This document shows positions 46,574 to 59,400 of a DNA stretch of 64,000 bases, piece by piece (within the stretch, counting starts at the first letter, position 1; each line of letters begins with the position of its first letter). The translations under genes were made by a program, and so were the position numbers. The stretch is from NCBI GenBank assembly GCA_004026145.2, contig CP034980.1, positions 1 through 64,000 on the forward strand, written 5' to 3'. Under the pieces are notes generated by a model. The model was given only the letters and a program-made list of their open reading frames with translations. It did not search any database and was not told where the DNA came from. The stretch is from Takifugu bimaculatus. Taxonomy: Eukaryota > Chordata > Actinopteri > Tetraodontiformes > Tetraodontidae.

Positions 46574-49500
46574 CACTTTTATTCCCCTATTAAAGGATCA
46601 ACGGTCAAATATTAATTATAATATAAGCTAAACATGCTAAGCTTGTGGTTCCCCCCCGGGACGGTCATGAAACAACGTTTGTTGTCGGCTGTTTTTGTGT
46701 TGTTTGCGTCGAGCCCGCAGACGTTTTTAAAGGCTTCTCTTTACGTTCCCCTCTTTGATTCACTGTTGCGACTTTAAACGCAACCGCAGAGCAGCAATTA
46801 CAGAAGCAGGAAGTGAGTTTAGATGGTCGAGAGGAAATGAAAGCGCAGGCTAACCCGTTAGCCATCGACACGCTAACCCCCGAAAAGAGACTGTTTTTGC
46901 TTCAGAACGTCTTGGCTATCGCTCGCTAAGCTTCTCCTGGAGCTCCACTTTCCTCCAGGATCTGCCCTAAACTCTCCGGGGACACCATTACGGACCGGGA
47001 GGCTCCGCCCTCCACGCTGGAGCGGGTCAGCGACGGCGTGGAGGGCGGAGCGACGCTTCCCTGCTCCTCTCAGGAGGAAGACGTGACTGCTGGAAGCTCT
47101 GCGCCGCGTTAGCGGCTTATTGATGAGCTGCAGCAATGAAAAGCTTCCTCTGACAGCGCTGTGATGTCTGCAGCCAAGCTCCGAGGCTTCCCGGCCCGGA
47201 TCACGGTCTCATGTGACTTCCCAGATCCAGAACCACTCCTGGTTGAGGACCTCTTGGCTGCCGGTTGGATTTTTGATAGTCTTTTTTTTATCAAACGGAG
47301 AAGTTTTGGCCGCGTCGGGAGGAAGAGCGATCTGGTGAGCGCTACGAGGAGCACGGCCCAGGGAGCTCATTACAGGATCTTTAGTTTTTCCAGGCCGGAG
47401 GAGACACGAGCTCGGGTTTCTGCCTTTTCCTGGCACACAATAGCAGGAAGCGCTGCCCCGCTATAAATGGAGGCTGAAATGGTGGCGAAAATCCGTCGGC
47501 TAGCTTGTTTTTTTTTTATCCAAACACTGAAAACGAAGGTCGGTGCCAATAGAATAGCAGGAAAACAGTTTTCCCAGCAGATACCGAGCCGGAATCTTTG
47601 ATCGTTCTCCGCCACCAGCGCACGACGGCTTCCCTGATACGATAGAGAGCTTTAGCTTTAGCCGCCGTTAGCTTTGCACCAACAGTTCTGGAAGCCAGGT
47701 CAGTTCTGAGACAGATGAGATGACGACATCGCTGGGGCGAGGAGGCGGATCCAGGAGGTGTCAATCAACCAGATTACGTAAACCTAGCCTAGCATAGCAG
47801 TTAGCATTGTGCCTCTCTTGCGTGCCACCTTCCTGCCTTCTCTATTCCAACATTAGCAGCTTTCTGTCTGTCCCAACGTCAACATTAAAGCCGTTGGGAG
47901 CTCTATCGAAGGATGCTCTGGGCTGCAGTGGCGGCGACCTTTGACCCCTGCGCTCCTCAGGAGCTTCCCTTGACCTCCTGGAGAAACTGAACCTTTTTAA
48001 AAGAATGTCAATATTTTAAGTTTCCTGCAACTGGACACAATCATGTCGGATGAATCTCAAACAGACGCTGAAACCTGCGGTGTTATTCCGTCCAGATCCG
48101 GAGGGTTTGTTCAGCTCCGGCGAACCTCAAATGCTCTCCGAGGGGGAAAACTGGGACACAGCCGCAGCAGAGATTATTTAAAAAAAAAAAAAAAAAAGGA
48201 CTTAAAAAAGTACAGGTACCGAACTTTTCTGCTGCTCATACGAAACAAAGTTTTTATTTATTTTGCTGAGCTGTTTAATATCGGGATCTCTGGTGCCTCT
48301 GAATTCCACCTCTTCTGGAGGACTCCTCCCCCCCCCCACCGTCTCCATGGCAACGCGCCTCTGCCTGACGTTAGCTCCTGCTAAATTTGTTTTCTCCTGT
48401 GGTCGTTTGAGCACATCGCTAACAACCTTCTGCTACGCTAGCACCCACTCGCGATCTTTGAACTCGGACATCGGCACTTTCACCCGTGGCGCCCTCTAGT
48501 GGTGGAAGATCCTCTTATCTTTAATCACAGAGGAGCTAATCTGAGCTGCTAGCTGAAGCCTCGTCAATCCAAGTGTTTGCTTCCACTTTAATGGTCCATA
48601 AAATCCAAACTGCATAGAGGGGGGGGGCGGGAATCCCCCATAATTCCGGACGCCGGTATGTTGGATGTGCCAGGCTGTGATTGGTCGACGATCAGGTGGT
48701 GGATGATGTCATCACTGCAGAGCAACCGTGAGACGAGCGAGTGACAGTGAAACTTTAGCTTCAGCGCTAGCCCGGCTGAACACGTGACCGGGGTCCTGAA
48801 CCCTAGTTAGCCGGAGCGCCGCGGCGTCCAGGCACGGAACGGAAATAGAAACGCGCGGAGCCGTAAGGTTCCAATTTCTCCGCCGTTTGCAGGATCGCGC
48901 CGCGCCAACGGCGGCGTGATTGATTGGGCTGCGCTGGATAAATCACCGTTGCCTGAGCGATACATCTGTGCCCAATATGTTGAACATTTCGTTAGCATCC
49001 GGGAGGCGTGAGGGCTGCGTTCGGCGAGGACCGACCCGGACTCGCCTGTCAGGATCGCTGGCAGCTCCGCCCCCTCGCAACATCCCTCCGCCTCCAGCGG
49101 CACCTCTGCGCGCTCGCGGGAGGATGTTCCGCCAAATTGCCTCGTGACAACCGCGTAATCGAACGCTAAAACCCGAATCTGCTGACCTTTGACCCCTCTG
49201 GGTGTGGCGGCTGGCGAGGAGCCTGACGAGGTTGGATAATGATTCCGCCCGCTGGGACTCACGCGCGGGGGGGGGGGGGACATTAGCGTAGCCGCCGTGC
49301 GGTTCTGGCCTGGTCCACCTGTCTGCGTGTCACAGGCTAATTCAGAACTCCTGAAGAACGTTTCAGCCTTAAACGGGTCTTCTCCTGGAATTAGCTCCAC
49401 ACTGCCGGGCTGTAATAAGACGTGGATCTAATTCCAGCCATAAATTAGCCGGACCGAGGACGTGATAAGTTCGTTACTGCCGTGTCGTCATGGAGACACA

Positions 49501-52500
49501 TCTCCAGTGTTCCACGGGTCCTTTTAAACCTCGTGTTTAATCAGGTTCTGTGGCGCCGGCCTGGACTTCAAAGGCCGGCGCGGTGACTCCAGCATGTGGG
49601 GGCGCTCCGGCCTCGTCGGGAAGCCTCTGATTTAACGGAGCTGCTGCTCGTGTTCGACTAAATCGTTCTCATTCAGGCTTCCTGGTAGGAAATTAAAGGC
49701 AAAAATGGGATTTTGTCGTAAAACTAAACGTCTTTAATCTGGATCTTCGTGAAGTCTTTGAGGCGTTCCGAGGACGTTAATCTGAACTTCCTGTTGGTTT
49801 TTGTCTCCTAATCTGACACATTAACGCCTGATTGACGCTCCGTTGGCTCCTCCCCCTCAAAATAACTATACGATAAAGTTGTTAGCCTTGTTTTAGCGAT
49901 CCGCTAGCTTTGTCTCCCACCTTTGCGTCGATGGACTTTTGCCGTTTAAACGTCGAAACTGTTTATTTCTGTTCCGGATTTGCAGCTCGTATACGTCCGC
50001 TGTTGCCAGAATCGCATCTTTACAACGACAGTTGCAGCTCAAACGTGGGACTTTTACACTGATGCGGAAAATTATGCTAATCGCCAAAACTTCTTAAAAA
50101 AAGAGGGTAAAGTGTGTTTAAACCACCAGTCCTTCCTCTGGAGTATCGAAGTACCTTACAGCATCGTTATGTGGCTACATGCTAATGACGGCGCTTATTT
50201 TCACAGATGACTGAGCTCGTCATGGTGACGCTTTTCACTCCTTTTAGCCGCGGGGGCGACACAAAGCGCCGTCCTCTCTCAATAACTTTGAACTCTCCTC
50301 AAAACGGCTTTAAAACGCCGGTTCTCACACACACGGCGGCCCCCGAGGTGACGGCGGAGAATCGGGCTATAGATCGAGAGCCCGGACCTCCCCGCACGCC
50401 GCCCCGGAAGAAAAACGCTAATTAGCTCGCCCGTGGAGGCGAGCGCGCGGCCCGACGAGCCCGGGGAGACGTGGAAGTGAGACGATGGAAGTTTTCATCC
50501 CTCAACCTTCGTGGCACAAAGGGAACCAGGCCGGAGCGCCAGGTTCTGGACTGGATCCGACACGCCGGCCGCAGCAAAGTTCATTTTGATGGTTCGGATC
50601 AAAAGGGGACAGAACGCAGGGTTGGATTATTTAATTAAGAGCCCGGGAATACCAGAGACAACGGGACCGTGGTCACATGGAGCGAGCGCTGAGGAGGCGG
50701 CGGCCGTGACGTCAACGCCGGCTCACCGCCATGTTGGGAAAAACACATTTCTGCTCTCAGGTCCCGGAAATCCGGCCGCGGTCGCTTCGCTCCGGTTCAT
50801 TGAACAGATTCCACCTTTAATCGTCATTCCAGGGAACATTCCCCAGCTTTGGTTCGGATCAGTTCTACGACGCCTTTGTAACTGAGCTGCTGAAGCCCAA
50901 ACGTGGCGGGTTAAGGACGGAGGCTGGTTGTTGTTGAGCAGAGCCCTTGTTTAAGCCCCGCCCACTACGGGGCCAAGCCGGCCGGTCCTTTTGTGGGTCC
51001 GTGCGAGCGTCCGGCCGCTCGGTGACGTCTGTTTATCTGGAATAATCGCGCTGTTATGTCTCGAAGATGAAAAATCCGAGTTACTGCGGTGACTCATGCA
51101 ATAAATTTGAAGGATTTACGGCTAAGCCGTGGCGGCGGCGGCTGGCCCCGCCCACGGATCAGTCGGACTTTAGGGGCCTTCGGAGATCTCAACGAGGCGT
51201 TCAGGTGTCCGACGACGGCTGTGCGACGGGAGGTTGATCATCGCCGGGCCTCTGCTCCGGTCGGTGCCGCTTCCATTAAAATCCCTCCGAATATACATCG
51301 GGAACGTAAACACACTCGACGGGAAGGGCCTGCTGACGCTCCAGACTTCCCGACTCTTTAGTGCGGCGAGGTTCAAACCCTGAAGCGCGGCTAAGTTCAA
51401 CAATAAAGCGAGCGGCTTTGATGTCTGCCGGCGCTTCGGGGATGAGACGTTTTTCCCGCTCTCTGAATCATTAATCACGCCCTTGAAGCCGGAAAGTTTT
51501 CGGCACTGATAATAAGGAGGACGCCGATTGTTCATCTAGGCCAGGCCACAGTGGGAATTCCATAAAATAAAGCCTCTCCGGCTGGACTGGTGGCGGTCCA
51601 GCATCAGCAGGGAGGACGATCTGTGAAAACACGGAGCAGAAATCGGATCCCGGCCGCTGTAAACGGACTGGCCGCTTATTTCGGATGAAATAAACCGGAT
51701 CGTTCTTCAATAAAAGCTGCTGAGGTGGTCCAGGACCAGGACCAGGTCCAGGACCAGGACCAGCTGCTCTGGTCTGGCTTTAAATCTCCCTTAGCTATAT
51801 AGTTTGACTGGATGTCGGATCGTAAGCGTGTGGAGTCCATCGGCGCTCCGAGACCGTTGGGTTCCTGCTTCCTTCTCATTTGAAGTCCCACTGCGGGAAT
51901 TCTGTCTCAATAAAGTTTGTATTTGAATAAAATGCAGAAAAAGAACATCTGAGCCCGAACAGCATTTCTGGAGCCCTGAGGGACGGACCTCATCTGCAGG
52001 TTTTTGATTAGCGTAAGGTCATTACCCCCCCCCACCCCCCGAGTAAACACAATGATTCCTAAATTTGGAATCTTCAGTTTTCCTTTTGAAGTCTCTGAAA
52101 ATGAGGAATCAATTAGGACGCGAACACCCATTTATTTACGTTGGCGTTCCTCCGTCGTTGTGTGTCGGAGCTCTGGAGCTGATTAGCACACGTGCACGTG
52201 TGCACGGCCGCCAGCTTGCGCTGGCGTTCCCACCTGTGCCTTGGAGGGTACCTGGACCTGCTCCCTCCTCTTCCCTCCGCCTGTGTTGGGATGAGGCCGC
52301 CTGCACCGAGTCGCCACGGTAACGTTCGCGTCACCGACTCCTTTCGTCAGCGTGCACGAGAACCTGCTGCTGGCTGAGTGAACGCCTTGGACTCCTCGGA
52401 CCTCGTGTCTGGTCCTCCTGTGTCTCAGCACACGACCTTTGTGGAGCTACTCCGGTTTCGGCGTTCCCAACACTTCCTCCTCCACCTCCCTCAGCCCGCT

Positions 52501-55500
52501 GCTCTCCTCACCTCCACTGGAGGAAGTCGAGGAGTTTCCTACAGCTTCAGATCCTTATTCTTGGCCTCCCTGATCTTTCCTGTTTCCAAACGTTCCGGGC
52601 CACCGACCTGTCATCTGCCGCCAACCCCTCGTTTTTTTCCGTGGACCCCGTCCGCTGGCCACGCCCTCCCACGCAAACAACTCTGGCTGTGATGAAAGAG
52701 CGCTAATCCCTGAACTGGCCAGTGGGATTCCGGTGTTAAAGAGCATCACCGTCACCGTGGTACTTCCTGCTCCCCGTGGCCTCTCCCGCTGGGCTCCTCC
52801 TCTGAACTGTGCGCTGACGGATAACTGGAGCCGACAGGTTAACTTGGGCAAAAACGACCGCCGGAACGTGTGAATGATGCATTTTAGGGCTCTTTCTCCC
52901 ACTAATTGGTGGCTGAATGGGAGCGAGCGCTCCTCGTGTTCGGGCCGCCCCGCCTGGTTTAGACGGGAAGACGGGAACAAGTGGAAAAACCCTCTGAAAG
53001 TGGTCAAAACGCCACCTGACCTCCGTTCCCAGATCCACGGAGGGACCGGGAGCAGCTTCCAGAGAGAGAGAGACATAAAGGTTGATTACGGTTTGATCCT
53101 TAAATATTCCGAAGTGTTGCCTCGCATGGTGGGATTCAATTTCCTCTGTGCTCCCGATCCCGTGGCGGCTCGCTCTGGTCAGCACGGATCTGTTGGGCCA
53201 CTCCCAGTTAGAGTGGAGGAACGTTCCCAGGATGCAACGCTGGGCTGGCAAACGCACGCCGCTGCTTAAAAACTGCGATTTCACCGTCAAAATGAGCTAA
53301 AATTACGAATGTTTGTCCAAAAGTTCCCCCCTGTTTTGTTCCACCACGTCTCCAGAAATCGCCTTTTTCTTTTCCAGCTGATCTCATAAATCACAGGCCC
53401 GAGATATTACGTTTGGGAATTAGACTTAGAAATCCAAGACGGTTGGAAACGCACGGTCGCTGGTGCACGTTCCGAGTGTGTGATCGTCTGGTGTCATCAG
53501 CACAACACACTCAGACGTGACCTCAGCGGGAAAAAGGGCCAAAACATCTAACAAAGAGGGAATAAACGGGAATCGGCTCCGTCGAGGTCGCGCGACCAAC
53601 AAAGTGGAGGAATATGTTTGAAAACAAAGAGGGAATTGTGTCCCTGTGCCTTCTCCACCCTCCCTGTGGGGATTATATGATGGCACCACACCAGTTTAAT
53701 AAGGCTTATTGTTGCCACAGCACAGCCATAAAAGCACAAACATGCTTTCTTTCCTCCAGCGGAACCATGAAGAGGCCGTTCCCGGGGCCCAGTGGTCTGA
53801 AACTACGAGAACAATGCTGGTTCCAGTCTGGTCCAGGCCCTTTTATTGCACGTCAACACGTTTCTCTCCCTCCAAATTCCCAGCTCCCGTTGGATAAAAG
53901 CGTGGAGATGAAGCAGCGGGTTTTCTGGAGATGGTGGAGGGATCGTGAAACCTTCCTGGATGATGGTAGCAGCGTCCCGGAAGGACTGAGGGACCTGGTC
54001 CATCAGGAGCCAGCGGGGCTTCAGGAGCACGACACGGACGCAGTCGGATCCATCAGCTGGATCTACTGGCGTTCCCTCCAGATCCAGAGCCAGCAGGCCT
54101 TAAAGGACTCTTCCCTAATATGGTTCCCAGTCCAGTTTAGGGTTCCTGTAACTGGGGAGCTCCTGGTAACTCCTGGGATCATTCATGCTGTATCTATAGG
54201 AAAAGTTTATTATAGAGCCACGATCCCATGGATCCTGACACAGGAGCTTCTCTTCCTGTTTGGATATTTCTGTCCAACTTCTGCTTCAGCCCGGCGGGCT
54301 GCAGACGGGTGGAAACGTGCCGAGTCCTTTTTAAACAGGCACGAGACTGTGACAAATCCGGATTAATCCGCAGCAGTCCCGGTTCCCCGAGATCGGCGGC
54401 GTGACCTAAACGTTCTATTTTGAATCCGGATCTCGCCGGGCCGCTTCCACTGTGAAACCGGAGCGGCATGTGTGGGAGACGCGTGTCACAGAGCTATGCG
54501 TCGGAAGAGCCGGCCGTCATTTATCAGTCTCAGGCTCGGGGGCCACGGCGAGGAGGAAACCGGAGCGGACAGCGGAGCTTAACCCGCGCAGGTGTCCCTC
54601 GGCTAACCGCCAGCTGCTGCTGCCACGCCAACCCCTGCGTCTCGCTAACGTTGGTGCCTTTAGCCGAGCTGCAAATGTTGCTGCCGTCACCCCGAGAGGT
54701 GGTGATCCTGTGATCCAGATCGCGCAATAGTCGGTAGCTAGCTAGCACGCTAGCAACCCGAGGGAAACTGGCATCGTTTGCTCCCTGTCTGTCTGCTCTA
54801 ATTTGCATGAGGATCAGATGTTTTCTTCGCGTCCTCCTCTGTTTACCTGTTGACGTGCTACCGGGTCGGGATTTGGCGCCGAGCTCAAGAACATGTGGAA
54901 GACAGCTGGCCCCGTCCCAGTCCGACGGGCGTATAAACACGCTGGAGTAGATCGACTTTCAGTCACACTGTCTGGACGACTTAGCTCAACTTTTAAAACT
55001 TCCATTTCAGTCAAGCTAACATGCTAGCGCTCGCTTTCAACATGTGACCTTGTCATCACGCAGGGGTCGCACAGGTCAGGGTGTGAACCAGGGTCCAGGT
55101 CCAGGGTCCAGGGTCAGTGGTGTCAGTATCTCAGGCCAAGTTTTACAGTTAATATTTGAGCTGCGGTCGTGGTTTGAGACCACATCAGCCTGGGTTTCGA
55201 TGCGTCATTAGCATCCAGGTGGGTGTTTGTGGGAACCGGCTTCTGTGTTTGTGCTCGGACTGATTTCAGACCGCTCGGATAAATCCCTGTTTGTTTTCCC
55301 AGGCGTCCTCTAATGTGGCATCCCAAAAAAAGCAAACGCGCCGTCCAGACTCGGCAAAGATTAATAACGGCACGAAAAAACAAATCTCTCCTCCAAACCC
55401 CAGAAACTCACGCTCAAGCGAGCGAGCACAGAGACAATGTGGTTTTGGACGGACTGGAAAAGTCCCAGTGGCCGACTGGTCCCGCTGGGGCTGAGCGGTC

Positions 55501-56077
55501 GTGGACTGTGGAGTGTACGGAAAGGTCACGCGCTGTTACCCCTTTCACTGGGTTTGTTTTATGTCGCTCCGGGGACGGCGTATCTGGGGCGGAGCCTCAC
55601 ATCTGCGTGCAGCATGGCGCCCCACCTTCTCGTAAATCACCTGCTGAGGATTTGTGGAAGAACAGTAGCAACATCTGAGGACGGCCTCACGCTGAATTTG
55701 AAGCACAGCTCTGAGGGCCAAAACCTGCTCCAAACTCCTGCTGGAGCCACGCGTGGAACAGCTTTTTTTACCAGGTCATTTGAATGACCTTTAACCCCAG
55801 TGGGAACGTTTGGGGAGAACCACCTCTTCCACCTGCTGGTGACCCGCCTCCCCGGCGTAATGTGTCGTCTTTAACGATTTCCCGGAGCCTCCAGCTTGTC
55901 CCAGACTAAGCTGGCGTGCCGGGAATTTGTCCTGTTCCACCATCAGGAGCTCCTGATCGGGGTTTATCCCTGTCTGCAGCACGGAGCGAGCCGACCACAT
56001 GGAATCCCTGGTGGGCATGAGTACACAACTTCCATTCAACAAAGTGACTGGAAGCTTTGTTTTTGAACATGAGCGTA

Positions 56078-56078
<1 letters not shown>
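46574..56078. other. Intergenic DNA with CpG-rich stretches, no gene recognised
   Basis: CpG-rich DNA is visible at about 48800-49290 and 50220-51350. Poly(A) and poly(G) runs occur (A17 near 48180, G12 near 49267). A short GGACCAGGACCAG/CTGGTCC motif run is at 51728-51765 and CCAGGGTCCAGG repeats at 55090-55120. The longest open frame, 53614-54366 (250 codons, +), matches no family I know. I see no splice-linked exons. Confidence 0.55.

Positions 56079-56154
<76 letters not shown>
56079..56154 (+). repeat. (CA)38 microsatellite
   Basis: Perfect 76-base dinucleotide run, the longest in the window. Confidence 0.96.
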
Positions 56155-56155
<1 letters not shown>

Positions 56156-56431
56156 CCTCACTTGTCTAACTTTGTGGGGACTTTTACAGACGCGTCATAC
56201 TAACTAATCATACTAACCCAGCTCTGTACCCGCACCAGTCCAAATATCACACTCACCCTGATCGAAACCAAATTGTGACATCAGCCTTAAAAACATGACT
56301 TAACCCTCTAGCTATCCTTTGAAGTAATGAGGACCAGTCAAAATGTCCTCACTTTGTTATTAGAACGAGGATGTGTGTACCCAATATGTAGTGAATGTGA
56401 GGACGTGTCCGCACACACACACACACACACA
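56155..56431 (+). repeat. Candidate dispersed repeat attached to the CA microsatellite
   Basis: Runs from (CA)38 to a second CA run at 56412-56431. It contains TTGTGGGGACTTTTACAGAC and later AATGAGGACCAGTCAAAATG followed by TCCTCACTTTG. This kind of 'gaggacc ... gtcctcac' sequence beside CA repeats is, from memory, common in fish genomes, so a dispersed element is plausible. Element borders are inferred from the two CA runs. Confidence 0.45.
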
Positions 56432-59400
56432 GAGGAAAATATGTGCCCAAGTATTTGGAATAATGAGGGATCACGGCTGGTTTGGCTTCAGATAAAACCG
56501 TCGATTCTCTTCCAGTGTGTTTGGCTTTTAATGTAGCTAAGCCTACATGAAGGCTGCACAGAGCTCCGGGTTCTCCGGAGGCTTTGATGACCTACCGCAT
56601 TGCATTCGCCGCCATCAGTAGTAGTTGGGCGCCGACGCGTGCCGGGTGGCTGGAGCGTCACCGAGCCGACGCTGGATCAGGCGGCAACGTCACCTGATGA
56701 AATCTGCACGTTCCCACATCTCCATGTCTGAAATATCTCCCCTCCCATCTGTCTCCTTCAGTTTCATGCTCCCTCAACTTCCTCTCCGGAATAACCAGAA
56801 ACAGTTTTCCCAAGCCAAATTAACTTAAGCGTGGATCTGGATGGCGAGCGCCTCTGCGCTCCCTGGAGTTTGGTCCGTGGCTCCGGACTCCGGTTCCTGG
56901 CACCTCTCGCGTTGTTATTTAGGTTTGGACGGGCCCAAAAAGATAGGTAGCAATAAAATGTCCTCCTGAAAGGTTTTCCTGCCCCGAGAAGAGCCGGAGG
57001 GGTGCAGGATTAATAAAAATCTCCTCTTCTAAAAGCAACACTGACAGTCTGGAACAATAGTCTGGCTCCCAGCCCGTTCCCGTTGTCTCAGAGCCTGATT
57101 TAAAGCACAGAAACAGTTTCCATTTGTTTCTGGAGAGCGGTTTCCTCTGAGTCCTGCTGGCCTACCCTAACCCCCCCACCCCACCCCGGCCCACTTCACT
57201 TTATTAGCAGCTGACAGCCCACCCCGCGCTGGTAGCGGAAGTCCGCTCGAACCAGCAGGGACAGGAAACCGGCGTCCTCGTCGCCGTGCCAGCTGCTTCC
57301 AACTTAATTTGTCTGATGTTTCCTCTCAGCAAATGTAATTTTGGGGGGAGATACGGGTAATAATCCGCAGGCTCCTGCAGCTCGTCAGGCTGCCGAAGAG
57401 GATCGAGCTTCTTCACGTGGGCAGGAAGTGGAGGGACCCAAGTGCCTCCGAGAAAACAGGAGATTTGTGGGAAAATGGTTTCGTATAAACAGGAAACAGA
57501 ATACCTTTGTCCTGTTTCGCCTCAAGTTTATGTTCCTGGTGGACGAAACCGAGCGAAACGGTAGCTAACCGCTAACCTGCTAAAGATAAGGTGAGCAGAA
57601 ACGTCACATTTCGGTTCAAGAATGTCAGACGCGAGCGAGATCTCCTGTCAGGACTCCAGTGTTGCGGAACGTGGGATAAAAAGGTCCCGAGGACTCTTGT
57701 AACTGCGTCTATAATGGTTTGAGTAGAGACCGATTAGCAGCCTGTCTGGGCTCCATGTTGGATCTGTACCTATAGAGCTATTTTATTTTTTCTTTGTTAC
57801 TGGTTCAAGGCAAAAGATGTAATCTTGGATGGAGGAATGAGGCCTAATCCATTTTCCATAGCTGGAAGTCTGTGTTGTTATGTTTGGCTAAAAAAAAAAG
57901 AACAAAAGAGCTTTCATACAGTGGCTAAGGTTTTGTATTTCAGGCTTTGTAGATTGTGTTTACGTTTTCACTGCTTCGTAAAATCTCTCTTTTATCCGTC
58001 ACAGATTTAACGTTTACGACAGCCATTCAAAACCAGGCAGGCGTGTGGTTTCCACGGCATCGGACTGACAGTCTGATTGGATTTTGTCAGCATTAGTTCA
58101 TCAACTGTAAATGTCAAAAAAAAACAAAAGGAAAAAAAAACAACATTGGTGTGGGAGACGCTGGGGGCCGGCTGGATCCGGTTCTGACCAGATGTAACCG
58201 GCCGTAAACAAGTCTTTTACATGACTGTGAGCATCGTTAGCGAGTGCTGAGAATCACCGTTGTTGCTGCTAAATGTTCCTGTGTGAGTTTCTGTTTCCGT
58301 GTCGTCACACTTAACGACTTTATCTCCGGAATAATTTCATTAGCGTTGTTTGTTTTTGGTATCGCGGCCTCCAGCTGTGCCGCCGTAGGCGCGCGGGATC
58401 TCCGAGCTCGGTGGAGTGTTTCCATTTAAGCTGGTTGGAAAGACGCTATTGACCTTTTTTTCCTGTTCAACTGGTTCACCAGCGGATCGATTCGGTTCCA
58501 CGTCTCCACTTTTCCAGATTTGTCGTGGACTTTACCGACTTAACTGCAAAAACACATAAACTGTTTGGACAAGAATAATGAGAAAATCGCTCGTTGTGGG
58601 ATAACGAATGTTCAAATCTCCGGGCGTAAACATCAAAAACCAAAGTTTGCGTAAAGTTTTCGGCGATCTCTGCTGTTCAGCGCGACTCCGACTCTCTTCT
58701 GTCCTGTTTCCAGGTGAAATCCCAAAATGTTGCTGTGTAACAGGGACGTTAGCGGAGACGAGCGGCGTCGCTAGCAGGAGGAAACAAATCATCAGAGCCT
58801 CTTTCTGATGTTGCTCCAGGAGCTCAAAGGTAGTCGCGGAGCGGCGAAGATGCAGGATGACGCGGAGACGGCGAACATGTGCTGCTAATAACCAGCATGT
58901 GCCACGTCGGGAGGATTTCGCTCCTCCAGCCGTCCGGGAATGAGAGACACGTGCGTGGCGGCGGTTTAGCTGCGGTGTGAGTGTCCTCTACCGCAGATGA
59001 GGAGTCAGTCGCCACGGAAACAGCTGCTCAGGGCTTCAGGTCCCAGTTCAAACACCAGAATGGCGTTTCTCCGTCCGTCTTTAAACGTGAGCAGTGAGCG
59101 TTTGCTGCTGTTCCTCTGACTGTTTGAAGCTGAACGCCGACACTCGACGCTAAAATCTGCAGATGTTCAAGTGGAAAAAAGTTCCCACAAACAGCCTCTT
59201 CACATTTGCTGCTGTTAGCATCTGGCTACCAAACATCTGCTGTCTCTCTCCATCCCGCCGGGGAAACACTTTCCACCTTTTCTTCGCTTCATTGCTGCAT
59301 TTCCACTTTAATCTCTCACCTGTGACTTCAGTTCCTGTTATATGCATTAAACGCTGTAGCGAGCGGAACAACGCTGCGATTCCATGTTCAAGAAAGAAGA

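Noticed and set aside
55791..56153. Minus-strand frames starting with CVCVCV runs
   Set aside because: Translation of the (CA)38 microsatellite; no independent support.
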